A stretch of DNA of 64,000 nucleotides, taken from a halophilic archaeon (GTDB lineage Archaea > Halobacteriota > Halobacteria > Halobacteriales > Haladaptataceae). Location: contig QNGA01000002.1 of assembly GCA_003298465.1 (NCBI GenBank), positions 496,001 to 560,000 on the forward strand, in the 5' to 3' direction. How positions within the stretch are numbered: position 1 is the first letter of the stretch; every line of letters begins with the position of its first letter. The notes under the pieces are model-generated. The model did no database searches. It was given only the letters and a program-made list of their open reading frames with translations, and had not been told where the DNA came from. Positions 18,106 to 27,007 of the stretch are shown here, in pieces. The position numbers were made by a program, and so were the translations under genes.

Positions 18106-19365
18106 CTACTCGTACCGCAGCGCATCGATGGGGTCGGTTCGCGAGGCGTCCCAGGCGGGGTACAGTCCCGCCAGCGCTCCCACGACCAGCCCCACCACGA
18201 CGGCGATGCCCAGCCACTCGAAGCGGACTGTGAGCGGTAGTCCGATGAGTTGTGCGGCGACGTACCCGCCGCCGAGCCCGACGAGCGCGCCCACCGTCGA
18301 GCCGAAGACGCCGAGGAGCACCGCCTCCAGCAGGAACAGCTGGAGCACGTCGCCGTTCTGCGCGCCCACCGCTTTCATGATGCCGATCTCCCGCGTCCGC
18401 TCGGTCACCGACACCAGCATGATGTTCGCGATGCCGATGGAGCCGACGACCAGCGAGATGAGAGCGATACCGGTGATGTAGGCGGTGAACGTGTTGCTCA
18501 CCTGCCGGACCTGCGCGACGAGTTCGTCCTGGGTGGTGACCTTGAACGTGTACCCGCGTCGTTTCAGCTGGCGGGCGTCGGACTGTTCGCCGAGATAGGT
18601 GTACACTCGGCCCTGAACGGCGTCGACCTGCTGCGTACTCTTGGCGAGCACGAGCACCCGGCCGTAGACGCGCTGGTTCTCGTTCGCCGACGGACTGAAG
18701 ACGGTCCGCTGGTAGAACGGGTCCGTCGGCGCGTATATCTCCGGCTGGGGCCCTTCCTGGATTCCGAGCGCGGACTGCTCGGTCGGTTCGACGATACCCA
18801 CCACGGTGGCGTTCACCGGCTCGCCGGTGGCCGCTCGCGTGATGGTTATCGTATCGCCGACCGAGACGTTGCCCGCGGCGAACATCCGCGCCGCAGGCTG
18901 GTTCAGTACGACCTCGCGCTGGCCGCTCTGGAACGCACCGCCGGCGACGAACTTCTGGTTCCTGACGTCGAAGTACGACGGCGACGTCACCGTCACCCAC
19001 TGACGGCTCACCGTCGAGTTGTCGTACTCGACGGACGAGGCGGCGATACCGCTCTGCGGGACCGCCGCCTCGACGCCGCGGAGCGACCGGATGCCGTTCA
19101 CGTCGTGTTCGGTGAACACGGTCTCTCCGCCGCCGCCGAGGTCCGGAAGGCCGGTGTTGCCCTCCGACTGTGCAGAGACGTACAACGTCGCGGCGTTACC
19201 CCCCGCCACGGTCTGGACGATGTCGGCCTGCAGGCTCGCTCCCAGCGTTACGAACGTGATGACCGCGGCGACGCCGATGATGACGCCGAGCGTCGTCAGC
19301 GCGGAGCGGAGCTTGTGCTCCCGGATGTTGCGCAGGCTGATGCGCAGGCTCTCGAGTGCGTTCAT
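18106..19365 (-). CDS. MacB/FtsX-type ABC transporter permease
   Basis: 419 residues. TM1 at ~20-43 (KLRSALTTLGVIIGVAAVITFV) follows the basic amphipathic start ESLRISLRNIREHKLRS. A large extracytoplasmic MacB_PCD domain comes next (~45-280, with 'VVLNQPAARMFAAGNVSVGDTI'). The C-terminal FtsX domain has three helices, including the hallmark VTERTREIGIMKAVGA. Such permeases usually pair with a LolD/MacB-type ATPase and work by mechanotransmission on lipids, peptides or efflux substrates. No ATPase gene adjoins it; the gene downstream is a glycosyltransferase-like protein and upstream is a repeat-bearing gap. Confidence 0.88.
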   Translation of the reverse strand: MNALESLRISLRNIREHKLRSALTTLGVIIGVAAVITFVTLGASLQADIVQTVAGGNAATLYVSAQSEGNTGLPDLGGGGETVFTEHDVNGIRSLRGVEAAVPQSGIAASSVEYDNSTVSRQWVTVTSPSYFDVRNQKFVAGGAFQSGQREVVLNQPAARMFAAGNVSVGDTITITRAATGEPVNATVVGIVEPTEQSALGIQEGPQPEIYAPTDPFYQRTVFSPSANENQRVYGRVLVLAKSTQQVDAVQGRVYTYLGEQSDARQLKRRGYTFKVTTQDELVAQVRQVSNTFTAYITGIALISLVVGSIGIANIMLVSVTERTREIGIMKAVGAQNGDVLQLFLLEAVLLGVFGSTVGALVGLGGGYVAAQLIGLPLTVRFEWLGIAVVVGLVVGALAGLYPAWDASRTDPIDALRYE

Positions 19366-19746
19366 CCCCGGCCGTCTCGCCCCGTTCGATTCGACGGTGC
19401 GGCCGGCGAGGTCCCCTCGCCACCGTCGGTCCGCGGGAACCTCCTGTCTATTGATTCACCGTCGGTCGGCGACCTCCGGTCCGTTACTCCACCGTCGGTT
19501 CGCGGGAACCTCCGGTCTCTCTGTGTTACTCTTCGCACGTGGTCATTTCTCGGTGCTGCCATTCCCGTTCCCCCGACCGCGTTACGCGTTCGCCGGACAA
19601 AAAGCCACGAGGTAGAAACGCCGGATTAATGGCCTGAAACGTCGGGTTAGTCCGGAATCGAGGAGATATGGAGAGAGCGAACGGGAGAATCCCGACCGTC
19701 GAGTGGAGAAGACCCGCGTCTCCTGTATCGGCGGCAGGCCTACGCG
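19366..19746. other. 381-bp gap without a convincing gene; contains three direct repeats
   Basis: The region between the MacB-type permease and the BAAT-like gene holds three direct repeats (19421-19531) and the start region of the permease. No open frame here has normal coding character. An AT-richer stretch near 19620-19665 has no clear promoter. Confidence 0.6.
19421..19531. repeat. three tandem direct repeats beginning caccgtcggt
   Basis: Units start at 19421, 19457 and 19490 with lengths of about 36, 33 and 42 bp. Each opens with caccgtcggt and contains a (gg)gaacctcc or gacctcc core followed by (gg)t and a ttactc-like end. They lie upstream of the permease start (19365), about 55 bp away, and could be operator sites or a minor slippage array. 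Confidence 0.7.
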
Positions 19747-21171
19747 CTATGCTTCCCGTCCGAGGCCGTGGTCCAGATAATCGAGGACGAGCGGCCAGGA
19801 GTCCGCCGCCGCCCGTGCATTCGCTCTGGGGGTGCCACCTTTCTCGTCGTTCGAGGGACTGCCCGTGTAGTCGGCATACGGCACACCGAACACGTGGCCG
19901 GCATCACAGTACGCCCGAAGCCCGTACGGATGCGAAGAGTCGCGTCGCCGTAATCGGCTGATAGTCAATGCTGACACGGGAGCCGATGGCCACTCTCGAT
20001 CGTCCACTCCAGCGAGCAGCAGAACGGGTCCGTCGATCTCTTCGACCGGAACGAGGACCTGTTGGAGGATCTCGTCCGGGACGCGGGAACGAATCGAGTT
20101 CGGGAGAGGTTCGATCGCACACCGGTGCCGATAGATGTCTTCGACCGCGTCGAAGACGGTTGCGACCGAGTCCGACCCTGCCACCGGCTTCCCGTTTCGG
20201 GTCCACGCGGGTCGACTGATGAACGCCCTCGGAGGGACTCCGGCAACCCCGTGGCCGACGACGCCCCCGCCGGAGTAGCCGATCACCGTCGTCGGCCCGT
20301 CGTAGTTGGCCGCGGTCAGTAAGGCGGCTTCGACCCCGCGTGAAATCCCGAGTACTCCGATCCCCCCGTCGCGGACCGCCGGTCGATTCGTTAGCCACCG
20401 AATCGCGTTATCGAAGTATTCGAGCGGGATTTCTTTCAGCGATTCGGGCAATCCGGACGCGTCGAAGTACTGCAACGCCAGGGTCGCGTACCCCTGCGTT
20501 GCCAGCATCTTACTCAGTCGATGCGGGACAGCGGCGTGCGAACCGTGGAGTGCGAGTACGGGCGGATGCGGCCCTGACGTCGACGGTTCGTAGAGCCATC
20601 CCACCAGTCCGTTCGTTTCGACCGGCTGTCGCGAGATATCTGGATCGACGAGGACTCTAAGCTGTGAGCCACGAGCTTCGGAGCGTTCGAGAAGGCCGGA
20701 GCGTGCCCGAAACGCGAGCTCGGCCCTGGTCCGATCGCCCGTGACGAAAGTTGACGGCGACGAGAAGAGGCCCGCTGACGACAGTCGGTGAAGAATCATG
20801 TCGACCGCCGATCGATCTGCCACCTGGAGGCCCCTCTCCGACCCGTACCACGTCGACTTCGGCGCATTAGCCGTTAGGTCGGTAGTCGAGAGCGTGGCTT
20901 CCCCGTGGCTATCGGTGCGGAGTGACCACGAACCCTCGAACGTGCGGCCTCGCGCATCGTTGGCGACGAAATCGAGCGTAACCGAACTCTCTGGACCGAA
21001 ATCGGACAGGCGAATGCCAAGCGGGTCGCCGACCGTGGTCTGGGCCGGAGCCTGGATAGATCCCGTATTCCCGCCGAACAGCGAGCCAGTGAGACATCCG
21101 GCGGTAGCGACCGTGCCGATGGTCGCTGCTGACGCCAGTATTTCGCGTCGAGAGGGACGTTCAGGAGCCAT
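19747..21171 (-). CDS. exported BAAT/acyl-CoA thioesterase-like alpha/beta hydrolase, twin-arginine lipoprotein
   Basis: 474 residues. The N-terminus has a twin-arginine-like start (SRREILASAATIG) and lipobox (TAGC), so it is probably a Tat-exported lipoprotein. The next ~130 residues look like the beta-sandwich BAAT N-domain (SSVTLDFVANDARGRTFEGSW). An alpha/beta hydrolase follows: HPPVLALHGSHAAVPHRLS, nucleophile Ser in GISRG, acidic GVDDREWPS, and His in DAGHVFGVPY. Family enzymes hydrolyse acyl-CoA or transfer acyl groups to amino acids. An extracellular location is odd for CoA substrates, so another ester or amide is likelier here. Monocistronic, AT-rich upstream. Confidence 0.78.
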   Translation of the reverse strand: MAPERPSRREILASAATIGTVATAGCLTGSLFGGNTGSIQAPAQTTVGDPLGIRLSDFGPESSVTLDFVANDARGRTFEGSWSLRTDSHGEATLSTTDLTANAPKSTWYGSERGLQVADRSAVDMILHRLSSAGLFSSPSTFVTGDRTRAELAFRARSGLLERSEARGSQLRVLVDPDISRQPVETNGLVGWLYEPSTSGPHPPVLALHGSHAAVPHRLSKMLATQGYATLALQYFDASGLPESLKEIPLEYFDNAIRWLTNRPAVRDGGIGVLGISRGVEAALLTAANYDGPTTVIGYSGGGVVGHGVAGVPPRAFISRPAWTRNGKPVAGSDSVATVFDAVEDIYRHRCAIEPLPNSIRSRVPDEILQQVLVPVEEIDGPVLLLAGVDDREWPSAPVSALTISRLRRRDSSHPYGLRAYCDAGHVFGVPYADYTGSPSNDEKGGTPRANARAAADSWPLVLDYLDHGLGREA

Positions 21172-21406
21172 CCTGGTTAGAGGGGGGTATCTCCTTCAGT
21201 TTATCTTAAAAATTTCTTCTCTTGAGCACTGGATGCTCGAGTCGGTAACCCGAGCACGGCAGTAATCTCGATGCATCGAGTTCTCTCGATTGTAATTTGT
21301 GTTCGCCTTCGAGGGGTCGTACACCGAGAGCCACTGTCCTCCCGTCTGGCGACGGTGGTAATGGTATATCGACATACAGTTTATGGATGCCGCGCCCTCG
21401 TCGACG
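21172..21406. promoter_or_regulatory. AT-rich promoter region of the BAAT-like gene
   Basis: Includes agtttatcttaaaaatttcttc at about 21197-21218, the likely minus-strand TATA area ~30-45 bp before 21171, and a perfect palindrome ctcgatgcatcgag at 21267-21280. The remainder up to the EamA gene end holds nothing recognisable. Confidence 0.45.
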
Positions 21407-21817
21407 TCAGGAGGCGAGCAGCGCCACGGCGCAGACGGCCAGCGCGACGCCGGCCACGTCTCTGGCCGACAGCGACTCGCCGAGGACGAGGACGGCGAGA
21501 ACGGCCGCGACGACGAAGTAGAGGCCGGTGACGGTCGTCGCGACCGCCGCACTCCCGCTCTTCAGGGCGGCGTAGTAGCTTATCGCACCGACGCCGGAGA
21601 AGAGACCCCCGGCCAGCGCGTACGTGACGCCCGGCCCCGACAGCGACACCGAACCGGGACCGGCGACGATGTATCCGAGCGCGACCGCGACGCCGCCGGC
21701 GTAGGAGATCACCATCGCCGCCTCGGGCGACAGCGTCTCCGTCGCCAGGTCGGCGAACAGCGCCCAGAACCCCCAGGCGACCATCCCGACGACCGCGAAC
21801 AACACTGCCGTTCGCAT
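21407..21817 (-). CDS. half-size EamA-family (DMT) transporter
   Basis: 136 residues from ATG 21817 (MRTAVLFAVVGMVAWGFWALF); the open frame continues upstream but turns Arg/Pro/Ser-rich. One EamA repeat of about five helices, ending YFVVAAVLAVLVLGESLSARDVAGVALAVCAVALLAS, where 'GE' in the penultimate loop is the family hallmark. Full DMT transporters have two such repeats; single-repeat forms work as dimers. Substrate unknown. It is divergent from the beta-propeller gene at 21984. Confidence 0.85.
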   Translation of the reverse strand: MRTAVLFAVVGMVAWGFWALFADLATETLSPEAAMVISYAGGVAVALGYIVAGPGSVSLSGPGVTYALAGGLFSGVGAISYYAALKSGSAAVATTVTGLYFVVAAVLAVLVLGESLSARDVAGVALAVCAVALLAS

Positions 21818-21983
21818 GCGTCGACGGTCACGCCCCGGCGAGGAATGGATTCCGGTATCGGCGCGACGCGAACGCTCTCCGGTCCCGGAAACCGTCAGAA
21901 GGGAGCCTCTACCGGCCGGGAGCCGCCGCCTTCGCCGGCTCAGGACGAGCATAACAAACTGCCGGGCGGGCGACCGGACGGCC

Positions 21984-23414
21984 ATGCGACGCGCAACACT
22001 CTTCGTCCTCGCGCTGGCGGTCGCGGCCGCAGGCGCCGTTCCGGCCGCCGGCGGCCACGCACACGTCCACGACCGCGAGATCGAACCCAGCGGTGGCGCG
22101 AGCGCGCTCGTCGCGAGCGGTGCACCGACCGACGACGCGGCCCCGCCGGAGCGGTGGAACCGGACGTACGGCGGAGACGGCGAGGACACGTTCGCCGACG
22201 TGGTCCGGACGGAGGACGGCGGCTTCGTCCTCGCGGGCTGGACCGAGCGCGGCGGTGACCGCGATGGATGGGTGGTGAAGGTCGACGCGAGCGGCGACCG
22301 GCAGTGGACGCGAACGATAGGTGAGAGCGGAACAGACCGACTGTACGGCGTCGTGCGCACCGACTCGGGCTTCCTGTTGGCCGGTCGCTCGGACCGCGAC
22401 GGCGGGGCGCGAGGCTGGGTGCTCTCGCTCGCCCGCGACGGGTCGACGCGTGCCGACCGGACGCTCGGCACCGGCGCGTTCACGGCGATAGCGTCCGGCG
22501 GAAGCGACGGGGAACGGTACGCCCTCGCCGGATGGACTCGGACCGACGCCGGCGTCGGCGGCTGGCTGGTCGCGGTCGATGCCCGAGGGAACGAGGACTG
22601 GGAACGGGCGTATCCGGCGCCGGACGGCTACTCGTCGGCGCGGCTGAAGGCGGTCGCACCCGCGCCAGACGGGGGCTACTTCCTCGGCGGCGACGCCAGC
22701 CGGGACGACAGCGACGCGTGGGCACTCCGGGTCGGCCCCGACGGCGAACCGGCGTGGAACCGGACGCGGGGCGGTCCCGGACAGGAAGCCATCTGGGCCG
22801 CGACGCGAAGTCAGAACTCGGGGGTAGTCCTCGCGGGCGAGACCGAACGCGGCGGCGCGCTCGACGGCTGGGTGCTGGCGTACGCCGCCGACGGGAGCCT
22901 CGCCTGGAGTCAGCGCTATGGCGGCCCCGAGCGCGACTGGCTCGACTCCGCGATGGCGGTCGACGGCGGCTATCTGTTCACGGGCGGGACGCTGACCGGC
23001 CGCGTCGGTAGCGCGGACGGGGTCGTCGTGAAGACGGCCGACGACGGCACGATCCGGTGGAACCGGTCGTACGGCAGTTCCGCCTGGGACAAGCCGTGGC
23101 CGGCGGTGGAGACCCGCGACGGCGGATACCTGCTGGCCGGCCGGACCGAAGGGTTCGGCGCGTCTGGGAAGGACGGCTGGTTGCTCCGACTGGAGAGCGA
23201 CGGTCAGTCCGCGGGAACGGACGCCGCGAGCGACGGGACGGACGGGCAGTCGACGACCGAGGCGGGCGGAAACGATGGAGGAGACGGGGGCGGGAGCACG
23301 TCGACAGCCACGCCGTCCGCGGCAGGCGGAATAACCGACTACACCGGGGTGCTCGGTGCGGTCGCTGCCGGCGTCGTCGCCGTCCTCCTCTGGCGGAGAC
23401 GCTACCGGCGGTAA
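21984..23414 (+). CDS. secreted, C-terminally anchored beta-propeller protein
   Basis: 476 residues from ATG 21984, where a signal peptide begins (MRRATLFVLALAVAAAGAVPAAGG). About six to seven repeats of ~50 residues carry the pattern W-N-R-T-Y-GG ... DGGFVLAGWTE ... DGWVVKVDASGDRQW, resembling PQQ/Kelch-like propellers annotated only as hypothetical in haloarchaea. Several NRT sequons suggest N-glycosylation. A Gly/Ser/Thr/Asp spacer (~420-455) precedes a C-terminal helix and basic stop (VLGAVAAGVVAVLLWRRRYRR). No PGF motif for archaeosortase. Probably a cell-surface protein; ligand unknown. The FG-GAP giant follows 98 bp downstream. Confidence 0.75.
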   Translation: MRRATLFVLALAVAAAGAVPAAGGHAHVHDREIEPSGGASALVASGAPTDDAAPPERWNRTYGGDGEDTFADVVRTEDGGFVLAGWTERGGDRDGWVVKVDASGDRQWTRTIGESGTDRLYGVVRTDSGFLLAGRSDRDGGARGWVLSLARDGSTRADRTLGTGAFTAIASGGSDGERYALAGWTRTDAGVGGWLVAVDARGNEDWERAYPAPDGYSSARLKAVAPAPDGGYFLGGDASRDDSDAWALRVGPDGEPAWNRTRGGPGQEAIWAATRSQNSGVVLAGETERGGALDGWVLAYAADGSLAWSQRYGGPERDWLDSAMAVDGGYLFTGGTLTGRVGSADGVVVKTADDGTIRWNRSYGSSAWDKPWPAVETRDGGYLLAGRTEGFGASGKDGWLLRLESDGQSAGTDAASDGTDGQSTTEAGGNDGGDGGGSTSTATPSAAGGITDYTGVLGAVAAGVVAVLLWRRRYRR

Positions 23415-23512
23415 TCGCGATTACCGCCTCGCCGTCGGCGGCAATCCGGCGTTGTCGAGCGGTCACGTCTCAATAACAAAGACGACGACGGTGGTATCGG
23501 ACGGGAGTAGAG

Positions 23513-26500
23513 ATGTCCGGAGGGAGCGACGGCGCGGACGGCGGCGAACGCGGGCGGAGAACGGGACGCAACGAGGACGGCGGAAGCGAGAACGCGTCGG
23601 GTAGCCCGCGTTACCGGAGCGCCGCGGTGGTGGTCGTCGCGTGGTTCGTGGCGACGAGCCTGCTAGTCGGCGGCGGGGGACTGCTCGTCGGCTCCACCCC
23701 GGGCGACGCGAGTGACCAGCGGACGACCGACCGACTGGGAACGGTGCCGCGCGGGCCGGCGGGCACCGTCCCGCTCGGGAACGCGGACGTGAAACTCTCG
23801 GGGACGGCTGCCGAGGAGCGCGCGGGGTGGAGCGTCGCGTCGGCGGGCGACCTGAACGGCGACGGCGTCGACGACCTGCTCGTCGGGGCGCAGACCGACG
23901 ACGAGGGGGGCGAGAACGCCGGCGCGGTGTACGTCGTCTTCGGGCCGGCCGAGCGAGGGTCGGTGTCGCTCGCCGACGCCGACGCGAAACTCGTCGGCGA
24001 GGGCGATGGCGACCGCGCCGGTTTCGCCGTCGCTGCGGGCGACCTGAACGACGACGGCGTCTCGGACGTTGTGGTCGGTGCACCGCTCGACGACGAGGGG
24101 GGCGAGAACGCCGGCGCGGCGTACGTCGTCTACGGCGGCGAATCGCTCTCGGGGACTGTTCCGCTCGCCGAGGCGGACGCGAAACTCGTCGGAGCGGGGG
24201 ACCGCGACCGCGCGGGCTGGTCGCTGGCGACGATGGCGAACGCCTCGGCCGGGAGCGACGGGGGAGAGACGCCGGGGGTGCTCGTCGGCGCGCCGTACGC
24301 CGACGCCGGAGGCGAGGACGCCGGCGCCGCCTACCTCGTCACCGGCGAATCGCTGGACGGGCCCACCGAGCTCTCGCCGGACAACGCTCGGAGCCTCGAC
24401 GGGGCGGCCGCCACGTTCGTCGGCGAGAGCGAGGGCGACCACGCCGGCTTCGCCGTCGCCGCAGGGGACGTGGACGTCGACGCCGGGGCGGACGTGGTGG
24501 TCGGCGCGCCGAACGCCTCCACCACGGCGGCGGCCGCCGGCGCGGCGTACCTCGTCACCGGCCTCCGTCGCTCGGGAACGGTCGACCTGGGCGACGCGAA
24601 CGCGACGCTGAGGGGGGCGAACGAGGGCGACGAAGCCGGCTTCGCGGTCGCGTCCGGCGGCGATCTGGACGGCGACGGCACCGCCGACGTGGTCGTCGGC
24701 GCGCCGTACGTCGACGACGAGGCGAAGGACGCGGGCGCGGCGTACGTCGTCTACGGCGGGGACCTGGACGGCGACCGCAGCCTCGCGGCAGCGAACGTGA
24801 CGCTACCGGGCGAGCGCGCCGGTGACCTCGCCGGCTGGTCGGTCGCACTCCCGGCGGACGCGAACGGCGACGGGTTCGACGACCTCCTCGTCGGCGCGCC
24901 GTACGACGACGAGGGCGGGACGGACGCCGGCGCCGCCTACCTGCTGTACGGGTCCCGACTGGCGTCGACCCAGGAACTCGCCGGGGCGCACGCGAAGTTC
25001 GTCGGCGAGAGCGAGGGCGACCTCGCGGGCTTCGACGCGGCGGGCGCTGGCGACGCCAACGACGACGGCACCGCCGACCTCCTCGTCGGCGCGCCGTACG
25101 ACGACTCGCGCGAGACGAACGTCGGGGCGGCGCACGTCGTCTACGGCGGCGCGCCGCCGGTGAGGACCACCGCGACGGCGACGACCGAGACGACGGTGGC
25201 GAAGACGACGACCCGCGAGGAGAAGCCGACCGAACCGAAACCGCGTGAGACGAAACCGGCCAAGACGACGCCGAAACCCGAACCGAGGCCGAAGACCGAG
25301 CCGCTGGACGTGACGGTCGCGTTCGACTGCACGAAGGCGACCGTCACCGCGGACCAGTACACGCGGGTCGTGCTCCGGTTCCGCGACGGGTCGAGGCAGG
25401 CGTTCACGGGCATCTACAGCGGGACGAACGTCTTCGCGGGAACGACTGCAGACGAGGTCATCACCCGGATTCGGGTGTTCGACGGGCCGAACTCGTTCAG
25501 GGTGGTTCGCAACGACGCGTCCGGATGCGTTCCGAAACGGACGACGGGGGAAACGACCACGACGGAGAAACCCCCAACAACCACCACTACGGAAGCGAAA
25601 CCGCCGACCACCACGACGACGAAGGAAAAGCCGCCGACTACCACCACGGCCACCACGACGGAGGAAAGGCCACCGACGACGACAACCACGACGAAGGAAG
25701 AGCCACCGACCACGACGACCACGACGGAGAGGCGTCCACCGACCATTACGACGACGGAGGAAAGACCGCCGACCACCACTACCGCGACGACGAAGGAGGA
25801 ACCGCCGGCGGAGAACCGCATCGTCGTCGTCGGGAACGCCGACGAGCCGGTCCGGTACGACTTCGTGGTCGAGGGTGACGCTGAGAAGACCGCCGAGAGC
25901 GGCGACGCGCCGGTGCCGGACGAGCGGATAACGGTCAGCGACGAGGACCGCATCGAGACGGTCTCCGGCGGCGGTTCCCGGGTCACGGGCGCGGTCGCGG
26001 GCGACGCCGACGCCTACCGGTTCACCGGCGACGTCTCGCGGTTCCGCATCGAGTTGACCGCGGCGACCCTGGAGAAGGCGACCGTCTACCTGAACGGGGA
26101 GGCGGTTCAGCCGGCCGAACTCGGCGACAGTCCGGCCGCGGGAACGCCGGTGACCTACCTCAACTGCTCGGCGGCGCGCGTCGACGGCGAGTTCCCGGAG
26201 GTGCGGGCCCACGTCAGCTTCGTCGCGGACGACGGTGGGTTCGCCACGAGCCTCTTCTCGCTCGACCCCGCCAGCGGGACGGCGCTCGTCCACCCCACCC
26301 AGTTCCAGGACCCGCCGTTCGGCCTGGACTACGTCGAACTGTACGCTGACCCCGCCGGAACCGACCTCCGGTTCCGGCCGTTCAACCCCTACGCCGGCCC
26401 GTGGTGCCTGGAAGCGCCGGCGGAGACGACCGCCGCGACGACAACGACCACGCCGGCAACTCCAACGACCACGGAGACCACCACGACGGAGGAGAGACCA

Positions 26501-26830
26501 CCGACCACGACGACCGCCGAAACGACCACCGAGACGACGACCGCTACCGAGACAACCGTCGAAACGACGACCACGGAGACCACTACCGAAACGACTACCG
26601 AGACGACTATCGAGACCACGACGACCCCGGAGCCGACCGAGACGACCACCGCGGTGACCGCGGCGGAGGAACGGGTGACGGAGGAGTCGCCGACGACGGA
26701 GTCCGCCGACGTCCCGGAGCCGACCGAGACGGTAGCGGAGGAGACGGAAGCGGTCGAACCCGCGGAGGCGACCGAACCCGCGGCGGCCGAAGCTACGGAG
26801 ACCACGACCGTCGCGTCCGGGGGTGAATAA
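23513..26830 (+). CDS. large surface protein: seven FG-GAP blades on Thr-rich stalks
   Basis: 1105 residues. A ~35-residue charged head precedes one TM helix (~42-64, AAVVVVAWFVATSLLVGGGG). Seven FG-GAP/integrin-alpha-like repeats follow at ~95-545, each with AGWSVA or AGFAVA, a Ca-binding DLNGDGVDD-like loop and a VGAP...GAAYVVYG end; repeats 3 and 4 have weaker Ca loops. Then a TTTTE/KPPTTTT linker, a small beta domain (~600-670), a long Thr/Pro/Glu stalk (~680-765), a second globular domain (~765-970) and a third Thr-rich tail to the end. No PGF anchor. With the N-terminus inside, the protein would project outward as a glycosylated adhesin-like rod. Function by analogy only. Confidence 0.8.
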   Translation: MSGGSDGADGGERGRRTGRNEDGGSENASGSPRYRSAAVVVVAWFVATSLLVGGGGLLVGSTPGDASDQRTTDRLGTVPRGPAGTVPLGNADVKLSGTAAEERAGWSVASAGDLNGDGVDDLLVGAQTDDEGGENAGAVYVVFGPAERGSVSLADADAKLVGEGDGDRAGFAVAAGDLNDDGVSDVVVGAPLDDEGGENAGAAYVVYGGESLSGTVPLAEADAKLVGAGDRDRAGWSLATMANASAGSDGGETPGVLVGAPYADAGGEDAGAAYLVTGESLDGPTELSPDNARSLDGAAATFVGESEGDHAGFAVAAGDVDVDAGADVVVGAPNASTTAAAAGAAYLVTGLRRSGTVDLGDANATLRGANEGDEAGFAVASGGDLDGDGTADVVVGAPYVDDEAKDAGAAYVVYGGDLDGDRSLAAANVTLPGERAGDLAGWSVALPADANGDGFDDLLVGAPYDDEGGTDAGAAYLLYGSRLASTQELAGAHAKFVGESEGDLAGFDAAGAGDANDDGTADLLVGAPYDDSRETNVGAAHVVYGGAPPVRTTATATTETTVAKTTTREEKPTEPKPRETKPAKTTPKPEPRPKTEPLDVTVAFDCTKATVTADQYTRVVLRFRDGSRQAFTGIYSGTNVFAGTTADEVITRIRVFDGPNSFRVVRNDASGCVPKRTTGETTTTEKPPTTTTTEAKPPTTTTTKEKPPTTTTATTTEERPPTTTTTTKEEPPTTTTTTERRPPTITTTEERPPTTTTATTKEEPPAENRIVVVGNADEPVRYDFVVEGDAEKTAESGDAPVPDERITVSDEDRIETVSGGGSRVTGAVAGDADAYRFTGDVSRFRIELTAATLEKATVYLNGEAVQPAELGDSPAAGTPVTYLNCSAARVDGEFPEVRAHVSFVADDGGFATSLFSLDPASGTALVHPTQFQDPPFGLDYVELYADPAGTDLRFRPFNPYAGPWCLEAPAETTAATTTTTPATPTTTETTTTEERPPTTTTAETTTETTTATETTVETTTTETTTETTTETTIETTTTPEPTETTTAVTAAEERVTEESPTTESADVPEPTETVAEETEAVEPAEATEPAAAEATETTTVASGGE
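25540..25810 (+). repeat. low-complexity ACC/ACG-rich stalk-coding repeat
   Basis: In-frame repeats encode KPPTTTTTE, RPPTTTT and EEPPTTTT units of about 9-12 residues. A second, more degenerate array (TTETTTE units) lies at about 26430-26650. Composition departs from neighbouring DNA through Thr codons. Such tracts tend to be O-glycosylated spacers and are prone to copy-number change. Confidence 0.8.
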
Positions 26831-27007
26831 TCGTGGAACGACGGTCGACGACGACGGAACCGGAGGCGGGGGAAACGGTTCGACGGGTGCGTTCTGCTGA
26901 CGCTGCGGCTGGTCGTACCTTCGCTGGGTTCAACTACAATCGGGATTCTTTTGTTCCTGTAACCAGTCTGGCACGGTAATCGAATCTCTTGGGACCAGAA
27001 ACAATCC

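Noticed and set aside
24803..26293. Arg-rich antisense frame over the FG-GAP gene
   Set aside because: Low-complexity shadow of the Thr-rich stalks; no support.
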